Positions 26,230 to 33,348 of a DNA stretch of 64,000 bases are shown piece by piece. Source of the DNA: Streptomyces smyrnaeus (GTDB taxonomy: Bacteria > Actinomycetota > Actinomycetes > Streptomycetales > Streptomycetaceae); assembly GCF_017676345.1 (NCBI RefSeq), contig NZ_JAFFZM010000013.1:185524-249523 (forward strand), read 5' to 3'. Both the position numbers and the translations under genes were made by a program. The notes beneath the pieces are model-generated. The model was not told the DNA's origin, did not search any database, and saw nothing but the letters and a program-made list of their open reading frames with translations. Every line of letters starts with the position of its first letter. The stretch's first letter is position 1.

Positions 26230-26544
26230 TGGTCTGCACGCTCGGCCTCCCCTGGTAGTTCCGCACCGTGAGCGAGCGCATCCCCGCACCGACCGCAAGT
26301 CAACGGACCACTCATCGACGTGCTGAGACGCCCACTCCCACGGCAGCTCGTCGGCGTGGCGGGCGAACGCACGCACCGTGCGTTCCTGGCCCTCGACGTA
26401 GCCGGGTGACAGATTCCTGGCCAACTGCTGGTTGCGCCAGCCGGTCAGCATCGCCTCGAAGACCTGCTCTTCCGGCCGCAGCAGCGGCAGACCGTCGACC
26501 AGGTGAAGCCGGGCCGAGCCGGGCACAAGGGTGTCCACACCCAT
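26230..26544 (-). pseudogene. N-terminal fragment of a tyrosine recombinase
   Basis: About 105 codons matching the SAM-like N-terminal domain of integrases: RPEEQVFEAMLTGWRNQQLARNL, ERTVRAFARHADELPWEW, VDEWSVDLRSVRG, then after a frameshift near 26277 RSLTVRNYQG. The catalytic domain is absent. A perfect 15-bp inverted repeat lies just upstream of its start. A C-terminal fragment of the same kind of protein is at 32541-33014. The rest of 25883-26229 holds nothing recognisable. Confidence 0.65.
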
Positions 26545-26565
26545 CCGTTCATCACTCTCCGCCTA

Positions 26566-26600
26566 TCGCATTGGACGCGAGAACGTCGCGTCCAATGCGA
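26566..26600. repeat. Perfect 15-bp inverted repeat, possible recombination core site
   Basis: TCGCATTGGACGCGA and TCGCGTCCAATGCGA are exact reverse complements separated by GAACG. The dimensions (15-bp arms, 5-bp spacer) match the paired binding arms and short crossover region used by tyrosine recombinases, and the site lies 22 bp upstream of an integrase start. A transcription-factor site or hairpin is the alternative. Confidence 0.55.
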
Positions 26601-26988
26601 CCCCGGGACGTTTCCCCAGTTCAGTCCCCCGAAGGAGTGATACCGGCCAAGCGCCTGTGCCCCGGTCCGGTAGCGTGCAACGACCACCGTCCGGCCCCCT
26701 GAAGGACCAGGTCAGCGACCTGCTTGGCGATCAACGAGCGGCCGTCCAGTCTCGTATCGCGTATTCGCATCGGTTGCAATTGGCGTCGGTAGGAACATCG
26801 GAACGAAAACCGGCGCTAAGCCTCCGTCGCCCCTGGCGGGCGGCTGACGGAGCTTCGACCGGCGGACCGGTCTGAAGTCGTCCCACGGATAACACTCCAG
26901 TATCTGCGCTAACTTGATCCGCCACCTGCGGTGACGTTCTACGGGCCGCGTGCGAAGCGGCCCTGTTATCTGTGGCAAGGGGGAAGCG

Positions 26989-27964
26989 GTGCCCAGCGTC
27001 GTGCAGTTGCCGGCCGGGAAGGCGTTGACCGTCCGGGCGGCGGCGGACGTGTTTCTCGACTTGCTTGGTAACCCGAACACGATCCGGAACTATGGGATCG
27101 GGGTAGGCAAGACCGCCGAACGGCTCGGCGAGGCCCGGCCACTGGCGTCGGTTGCGGACGACGAGGTCGGCGAGGCCCTCGAATTGCTCTGGGGCACCGC
27201 GGCGATCAACACCTGGAATTCCCGCCGGGCGGGGGCGCTGTCCTGGCTCGGTTGGTGCCGTGAGCGAGGCTACGAGGGACCGATGGTCCCGGGCCTGGGC
27301 GAAACGGCTGGCGGTGCCGGACTCCGAGACCCCGGCCCGCTCGAAGATGGCGGTCGACCGGCTGATCGCGCGCAGGGAGGTGCACCTGCGGGAGAAGACG
27401 CTGTGGCGGATGCTCTACGAGACCGCCGGGCGGTCCGAGGAGATCCTGGGCGTCAACATCGAGGAGCTGGCCTTCGCCGGGCGGCGTTGCCTGATCAAGG
27501 CCAAGGGTGCCCGGACCAAGGCTCGCCGCCGGGGCCAGGCACGCGAGGACTACGTGCTGGAGACCGTGTACTGGGACGCCGGTACCGCCCGGCTGCTGCC
27601 CCGACTGCTCAAGGGCCGCACCTGCGGGCCGGTGTTCGTCACCCACCGCTGCCCTGGGCCGGGCAAGGTCGTCAGCCCCCGCGACGTATGCCCGGACACT
27701 GGGCTGGCCAGGCTGTCGTACGGGCAGGCCCGCGCCCTGCTCGACGAGCACGCCGCCCTGCGCGGGCCGGGTACGGGCTGGGACCTGCACGAGTACCGCC
27801 ACTCCGCCCTGACCCATCTCAGCGAGCGGGGTGCCTCGCTGTTGACGCTGATGGCGAAGTCCCGGCACAAGAAGCCGGAGAACGTCCGCCGCTACTTCAA
27901 GCCCTCCCCGCAGGCAGTCGCCGAGCTGACCAGCCTGCTCGCCCCCGGCGACGCCCGCCGTTGA
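26989..27964 (+). pseudogene. Tyrosine recombinase/integrase with frameshift
   Basis: About 325 codons in two frames. The first frame, from the GTG at 26989 (GGGGGA upstream), gives the N-terminal domain: ALTVRAAADVFLDLLGNPNTIRNYGIGVGKTAERLGEARPLASV...AINTWNSRRAGALSWLGWCRERGYEGPM. Near 27290 the frame shifts, and the catalytic domain continues: RLIARREVHLREKTLWRMLYETAGRSEEILGVNIEELA (catalytic Arg), HEYRHSALTHLSERGASLLTLM (H-x-x-R), RHKKPENVRRYFKPS (final Tyr). All catalytic residues are present, so a single indel or a sequencing error would restore it. A 7-bp hairpin (26943-26963) precedes it. Confidence 0.75.
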
Positions 27965-28006
27965 CCGCCCGCTCTGGACAGGCCTGGCCGCACGGGCAGG
28001 AGCCGT

Positions 28007-28938
28007 TCAGAGCGGAATCACCCAGCCCGGTGCCCAGATCCCGGCGGCGTCGTGGACGGCCGTCGTGGCGGCGAGGTGGGTGCGGAGGGTGGTCAGCGCT
28101 GTGTGGGGGCTGTCGCGGTGCCAGAGGAGCGAGTGCGGGTAGACGGCCGTCGGGTCGGTCACCGGGATGCGGCGCAGACCGTGGCCGTCGGGCCAGATGA
28201 GGCGGGTGTGCTCACCCATGAAGGTGGCCAGGGCTGGGGTGTCGGAGATGGTGTCGAGGAGCGCGTCGGAACCGAAGTTGGGGCCGGTCGCCTCGATGGT
28301 GAGGCCGGACTCGGCGACGAGGTCGTCATAGTAGGCGCCCCACTCGGTGCCGGGGCGATGCCGGGCATCCAGATCCGGTGCCCGGTGAGCTGGGCGACGG
28401 TCACCGACCGGGCGCCCGCCAGTGTGTGGGCGGGGCCGGTGAGGAGTTGGAGCGGCTCGTCGAGCACCCGGACGGAGGCGATGTCCTCGGGAAGGGGGCG
28501 GCCGGGCGCGGCGACGGCGCGGAAGGACGCGTCGATGGCCCCGGAGCGGATGGCGGTGACGGCCGTCTCGATGTCGAAGAGCATCATCACGTCGAGGTCG
28601 ATGTCGGGGTGTGTGCGGTGGAAGCCGCGCTTCAGGCTCGACTGCGCGCTGCGCGAGGCGATCACGTCGACGCGTAGCGGACGGCGGCCGGGGCGCACGG
28701 ACGCGCCCGCACGCTCGGCGACGCGTAGCAGCTCGCGTGCGTGGGGCAGGAATGCCTGCCCGTCGATGGTGAGTTCAGCGCCGCGTGGGGCACGGGTAAA
28801 CAGCCGCACGCCGAGGGCGCGCTCCAGCGCGGCGATGCGTTTGGAGACGGCCTGCTGAGTGATCGACAGGTCGGCCGCGGCTTTCTGGAACTGGCCCCCT
28901 TCCGCGACGGCGACGAAGGTACGTACTGCGAGATCCAC
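28007..28938 (-). pseudogene. LysR-family regulator with single-base frameshift
   Basis: The N-terminal frame (28938 to about 28352) gives MDLAVRTFVAVAEGGQFQKAAADLSITQQAVSKRIAALERALGVRLFTRA and most of the effector domain up to HRIWMPGIAP. The C-terminus continues in the next frame (GTEWGAYYDDLVAESGLTIEATGPNFGSDALLDTISDTP...GWVIPL, stop at 28007). Adding one G to the C/G run near 28349-28356 restores a normal 310-residue LysR. It is divergent from the MFS gene at 29080, so if intact it would regulate that exporter. Confidence 0.8.
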
Positions 28939-28956
28939 GCCAGCTCACCTTAGCTA

Positions 28957-28971
28957 ACAACAGACGGTTGT
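28957..28971. promoter_or_regulatory. Candidate LysR operator
   Basis: ACAAC-AGACG-GTTGT, a perfect dyad between the divergent LysR and MFS genes, with a TTAGCTAA palindrome adjacent at 28950-28957. Confidence 0.45.
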
Positions 28972-29079
28972 GGATTGTTGGCAGGTCAGTTGTTTGACCT
29001 GCTGTTTTCCTGCCCGCTTGTCTCTCATCGGTCAACGTCAGTTTGTTCGGGTGGAGCCATCAAGGGGAGTGCGCTGAGC

Positions 29080-30324
29080 ATGGTGGGCAGGAGACGGTTG
29101 GGCTGGCAGTTCGGCTGGCTGTGGGCGTCATATGCGGTGAGCGCGTATGGGTCCGGGCTGGGGTTCGGGGCGTTGCCGCTGATCGCTGTGCTGGTGCTGC
29201 ATGCCGGGCCTGCTGAGGTGTCCGCGCTGTCCGCGGTGGGGCCTGCGGTGGGTGCGCTGATCGCGGTGCCGCTCGCGCCGTGGGTGGAGTTCCGGCGCAA
29301 GCGCTCAGTCATGATCATGATGGACGTGGCCCGGTTCGCGTCCATGGCGACGATCCCCGTCGCCTACGCCTTCGAGTGGCTCAGTCTCGTCCAACTGCTC
29401 GTGGTCTCGGCCGTGGTCGCCGCAGCTAAGATCGCCTTCAACGCGGCCAGCGGCGCCTATCTCAAGGCCCTCGTCCGACCGGATGACCTGCTCGTGGCCA
29501 ACGCGCGATTCGAGTCCACGAACTGGAGCTCCATCGCAGTGGGGCCACCGCTGGGCGGGGCGGCGATCGGCCTGTTCGGGCCGGTCACTACCGTGGTGGC
29601 CGACGCGCTCAGCTACCTGCTCTCCGCGTTGGGCATCACCGCGATCGGTGGCCAGGAAGAAGCACCGCGAACAACCGACAAGAGCCCGGTCCGGGCGGGC
29701 GCACTGCTCGACGGCTGGCGACACATCATGGGCCACCCCGGTCTGCGGCCGCTCTACCTCAACCAAATGCTTGTCGCCGGTCTGATCATGGCCACCGAGC
29801 CGCTGCTGGCCGTGCTCCTGCTACGCCAGCTCGGGTTCCCACCCTGGCAGTACGCCCTCGCCTTCGCCGCCCCCTGCCTCGGCGGACTCATCGGCTCCCG
29901 GTTGGCCCGCCGTGTCGTGGCCCGCTTCGGCCGGCACTGGGTCTTCCGGACCGTCGGCACACTGCGCGCCATCTGGCTGATCGGCCTGGCCTTTGTCCGT
30001 CCAGGCGCCTTCGGTCTCGTCACCGTGACGGCCATCGAGCTGGCGATCATCATCAACATGAGCCTGTACAGCCCAGTGCTCGCCACCTACCGGCTCGAAC
30101 ACACCCCCAAGCATCTCGTCGCCCGCACCCTGACGGCCTGGTCGATCGGCCAGCAGGCGTCCATCGCCGTCCTCACCGCACTCGCCGGGCTGCTCGCCGA
30201 CGTCACCAGCCCTCGCACCGCTCTCACGGTCGCAGGACTGCTCATCCTGACCACCCCGCTCCTGCTTCTCCGACAGGACCAGACGTTGCAGCACGAGCCG
30301 GAACTGTCCCGCAGCCACTCATGA
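29080..30324 (+). CDS. MFS transporter (MefA/MFS_3-like)
   Basis: 414 residues from the ATG at 29080 (AAGGGGAG upstream); an earlier in-frame start would add a non-membrane leader. Twelve predicted segments, with signatures of the macrolide-efflux-like MFS group: FGWLWASYAVSAYGSGLGFGALPLIAVLVLH at the start, KIAFNAASGAYLKALVRPDDLLVANARFES in the first loop, and VGPPLGGAAIGLFGPVTTVVADALSYLLSA. Probably exports a hydrophobic compound. Divergent from the frameshifted LysR. Confidence 0.9.
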   Translation: MVGRRRLGWQFGWLWASYAVSAYGSGLGFGALPLIAVLVLHAGPAEVSALSAVGPAVGALIAVPLAPWVEFRRKRSVMIMMDVARFASMATIPVAYAFEWLSLVQLLVVSAVVAAAKIAFNAASGAYLKALVRPDDLLVANARFESTNWSSIAVGPPLGGAAIGLFGPVTTVVADALSYLLSALGITAIGGQEEAPRTTDKSPVRAGALLDGWRHIMGHPGLRPLYLNQMLVAGLIMATEPLLAVLLLRQLGFPPWQYALAFAAPCLGGLIGSRLARRVVARFGRHWVFRTVGTLRAIWLIGLAFVRPGAFGLVTVTAIELAIIINMSLYSPVLATYRLEHTPKHLVARTLTAWSIGQQASIAVLTALAGLLADVTSPRTALTVAGLLILTTPLLLLRQDQTLQHEPELSRSHS

Positions 30325-30420
30325 GACACCGCAACTCACCACTGAAGTCCGCAGCCCTCAGCCGGTCCACCGGTGCGCGTCCGCGTCGACAGGCACACCA
30401 CCAGCAACGAGAACACTCGA

Positions 30421-31011
30421 GTGAGCACTGCCCCCGCACCTGCCCCCCACACCGCTCTTCTCGTCATGGACCACCAGCCCGCGATCCTGGCCTTTGGGCC
30501 CGAAGGCGAGGACCGAAACGCCCTGCTCGGTCGTGTGGAAGGGGCTATCGCCGACGTTCGCGCAAACGGCGGCACCATCGCCTACGTACGCGTCGGCTTC
30601 ACCGATGCCGACTGGGACGCGTTTCCGGCCTCCAACAAGTCCATCGCCCCGCTGGCCCAACACCGTGTCATGCACCACGAGGACCCTGCCACTGCCATCC
30701 AAGAGCGCCTGGCTCCCCAGGACGGCGATATCGTCGTGCGCAAGATCCGCTACGGCGGCATGTCCACCACTGACCTCGACCAGCAGCTACGCGAGCGCGG
30801 CATCACCACTCTGGTCGCCTCCGGCATCAGCACCAGCGGCGCCGTCCTGTCCACCGTCATCGACGCGGCCGACCGCGACTACCAGCTCTACGTCCTTCCG
30901 ACGGCGTCGCCGACCCAGACACCGAAGTCCACAACGTCCTGCTCCACAAAGTCTTCCGGGGCCCACATCATCGACACCACCGAGATGCACACCCTGCTCC
31001 GGGCTGACTGA
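30421..31011 (+). CDS. Isochorismatase-family (cysteine-hydrolase-like) protein with a locally scrambled frame
   Basis: 196 residues from the GTG at 30421. The fold is clear (TALLVMDHQPAIL with Asp17; DIVVRKIRYGGMSTTDLDQQLRERGI; TLVASGISTSGAVLSTVIDAADRDYQLYV). The position of the catalytic Cys is Gly in GISTSGAVLST. After YV the frame is displaced for about 20 residues (30899-30957 encodes LPTASPTQTPK...SS), whereas the neighbouring frame reads DGVADPDTEVHNVLLHKVFRG, the expected family sequence. The correct frame resumes at GAHIIDTTEMHTLL. This implies two compensating indels. It is probably catalytically inactive or altered. Confidence 0.8.
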   Translation: MSTAPAPAPHTALLVMDHQPAILAFGPEGEDRNALLGRVEGAIADVRANGGTIAYVRVGFTDADWDAFPASNKSIAPLAQHRVMHHEDPATAIQERLAPQDGDIVVRKIRYGGMSTTDLDQQLRERGITTLVASGISTSGAVLSTVIDAADRDYQLYVLPTASPTQTPKSTTSCSTKSSGAHIIDTTEMHTLLRAD

Positions 31012-31180
31012 CTCGAACCACGAACCGATCCCGCCCACGGCCGCCGCATCCACCCAGTGTTGGCGGCCCCTCACGCCCCCCCAGTGCCGACCCAACAGCA
31101 GCCCGGAACTTCATAGCCGCCGCGACCTCAGGTTGCGTTACGGCTCCCGGCACACTACGAGCCGATGACCAGTGCAAACG

Positions 31181-31207
31181 TCACCGCCGGGATAGCCCCG
31201 GCGGTGA
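31181..31207. terminator. Strong hairpin, possible bidirectional terminator
   Basis: TCACCGCCGGG-ATAGC-CCCGGCGGTGA, a perfect 11-bp stem with a 5-bp loop in the gap between the isochorismatase-like gene (+) and a Tn3 fragment (-). Confidence 0.6.
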
Positions 31208-31225
31208 ATGCCACCTGCACCAGAT

Positions 31226-31945
31226 TCACACCTCTTCGGCCGCGTCCGGATCGCGCAGCGGACGCAGGCCGCCGGGCAGGTCGGGAAGCTGGAAGGAGTA
31301 CCGGCCGAGCATGTTGATGTGATGCCTGACGAACGGCGAGAGGCGGGCCACGTCCTTGTCACGGACGTCGAAGCCATCCGCACGCAGCTGGTTCACCGCG
31401 GCGTCCATGTACCGCGTGTTGAACAGCACGAGGGCGTTGAGGACCAGGCCCAGGGCGCCGATCTGGTCTTCCATACCGTCCTGGTAGCGCTGGTAGAGCT
31501 GCCCGGACCGGCCATGGAAGACCTTCCGGGCGAGGGAGTGGCTCCCCTCCTGGAGGTTCGCCTGACTCTTGATCTGCCGCCGGTAGCCGGGCTCGTCGGT
31601 CAGCCGCAGGATGTGCAGGGTCTTGGCGATCCGCCCGTAGTGGGCGATCGCATCGCCGAGCGGGGTGGGTCGGCCGTCGCGGGACAGCATCCGGATCACG
31701 TCGTACGCGCGCACGGCACCGGTGTGGATGGAGCCGATGATCCGAAGAATGTCCTCCCAGTGCCGTTCAATCCTGGCGAGATCGATCCGGCCGCGGGCCG
31801 CATCCCGGAAGGCGCCGTAGTCGGCGGCACGGTCGATGCGCCACACTTTCTGGTCCGGCAGGTCAGCGAGCTGCGGCGCATACGTGAACCCCGCCAAGGT
31901 GAGCAGCCCGAAGACAATGTCGCTGTTTATGCGGAAGTTCAAGTT
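31226..31945 (-). pseudogene. C-terminal quarter of a Tn3-family transposase
   Basis: About 240 codons in one frame: NLNFRINSDIVFGLLTLAGFTYAPQLADLPDQKVWRID, RIDLARIERHWEDILRIIGSIHTGAVRAYDVIRMLSRDGRPTPLGDAIAHYGRIAKTLHILRL, LQRYQDGMEDQIGALGLVLNALVLFNTRYMDAAVNQLRADG, ending GGLRPLRDPDAAEEV. This is the end of the DDE domain (catalytic Glu region EDQIGAL) and the tail of TnpA. The first 700-odd residues are missing; upstream of 31945 the sequence is unrelated. It is a different subtype from the fragments at 1340 and 41463. Confidence 0.85.
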
Positions 31946-32341
31946 GATCTTCCTTCGGCTTGCCGCTCGTGGCATTGGCGGTGTTGGTGCGGGCCGGAGA
32001 AGCCGCGCGCATAGAGTGAGATCTTCAACGGAGTGGCAGGGGGTGGAGGCCGTGGAAATCACCGTCCAGTGGATACGAACGTCCGGGACAAAACAGTCCC
32101 GTGGAGGAGAGGCCGCCGCCCGTAGGAACGCGGCCCCGGTCGGCTTCCCTGTTCCGTCTGTGCCGCCCTCGTTTGCCCACGTGGTCCGCATGCATGAGCG
32201 AGACGGCTTCGAGCCCCATGGCGTCGAGGAAGACCTGCGCAAGGTCGACGTCCAGCTCCGCGAAGCCGACGGCCAGCTGCGCGTCCTTCCCCGAGTGCAG
32301 CCTCTGTTCGCCATCCCCCTCGGCCGCGACGGCCCCCAGCC
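31946..32341. other. No recognisable gene
   Basis: Joint between the Tn3 fragment and the small ORF at 32342. Open frames exist on both strands but none has family resemblance. Confidence 0.5.
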
Positions 32342-32524
32342 GTGCGTCTTGCCTCCGGCCAGTGGGTCCGCTGGCAGCTCAACTACCGTTTCAGCAGCGC
32401 GGCGGGAGTGCGGGACTGGTCGTACTGGCTGGACACCTTCAACATCGCCTATGGCCCAGTGGATGCCGACGTGTTCTGGTCGGAGCCCACTGCCCACGTT
32501 GACGAGCGAGGACCGCTCCGGTAG
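32342..32524 (+). CDS. Small hypothetical protein, possibly 5' truncated
   Basis: 60 residues (GTG start) with a very non-random Trp/Tyr-rich sequence: LASGQWVRWQLNYRFSSAAGVRDWSYWLDTFNIAYGPVDADVFW, ending EPTAHVDERGPLR. The composition is that of a real protein rather than a shadow frame, and the convergent neighbour is an integrase fragment. Upstream in the frame there is no convincing start or ribosome-binding site, so it may be the end of a longer, disrupted gene. I do not recognise the family. Confidence 0.45.
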   Translation: MRLASGQWVRWQLNYRFSSAAGVRDWSYWLDTFNIAYGPVDADVFWSEPTAHVDERGPLR

Positions 32525-32540
32525 CTCCGCTACGGGTTGA

Positions 32541-33014
32541 TCACGCACTGGAGCTGTCCTCCACCGCTTCCGCGTTGGCCGGCTGGCTGAGGTCGGCCAG
32601 GAGTCTTTCGATGCGTTCGCTGGTGCAGCGGTGGCGTTCGACCTCGCGGTCCCAGCCACGTTCGGCCGCGTCGCGGGCGAGGGCCAGCTCGAGCTCGCGC
32701 CGTGCCCGCAGTCGTGGTGGGTATTCGGGCGTGGTGACGAACTTCGCGCAGGTCAGGTAGAGGTCGCATTCGCAGGGGCCTCCGGCGGGAAGCCGAAGGC
32801 AACGGCCGAGTTCGAGTTCGGTCTTGAAGAAGTTCGTCTTGAGCCAGTCGACCGACGCATCCGGCAGCGTGCCGCTGCGCAGTTCGTCGGCGGCAGGGCC
32901 GGCGATGGTGGCGCCGGGACCGAGCACGGCCTGATAGTCACGCAGGACTTCGTGGTCGCTGATCTGCGCATAGACGAGCGCCATGTTCACGGAGATGTGC
33001 CCGAGGACCTTCAT
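32541..33014 (-). pseudogene. C-terminal fragment of a tyrosine recombinase
   Basis: 157 codons: MKVLGHISVNMALVYAQISDHEVLRDYQAVLGPGATIAGP includes the end of the catalytic domain (LGH and the Tyr of VYAQISD), followed by a Cys-containing extension, WLKTNFFKTELELGRCLRLPAGGPCECDLYLTCAKFVTTPEYPPRL, and a coiled tail. The N-terminal domain and the Arg/His catalytic residues are missing. The 33015-33348 stretch upstream holds nothing recognisable. An N-terminal fragment of the same kind lies at 26230-26544. Confidence 0.75.
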
Positions 33015-33348
33015 GATGGTGTGGAGCTTCGCGCCTCCGGGTGTGAGTAGTTGCGGTACAGAAAGTGCCGCTGATATTGATCATGGCCCGGCGGGCGTCG
33101 GGGTGAGCGGGTTGTCCGGCCGACGGTTACCAATCTCAGCCCCCGAGACCGGGTCGGAGCTGCTGCCCCACGCCCGGTCTCGCCGCCGATGCCCCGCATC
33201 GCTTCCCGCTGCCGGGCCCCATCCGGGCCTTCCGAGTCCCTCTCAGGAGGACCTGCCTGGACGGGGGCATCGGCACCTGTGCCTGTACAGGCGGCCCGAC
33301 CTCGCGGACCCGGCGGATCCGCCCCAGCCGCTCGCGCTCCGCCGGACG

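Noticed and set aside
31226..32659. 477-codon Tn3 transposase form
   Set aside because: Only the part up to about 31945 is transposase-like; the rest is unrelated open sequence crossing the small plus-strand ORF.
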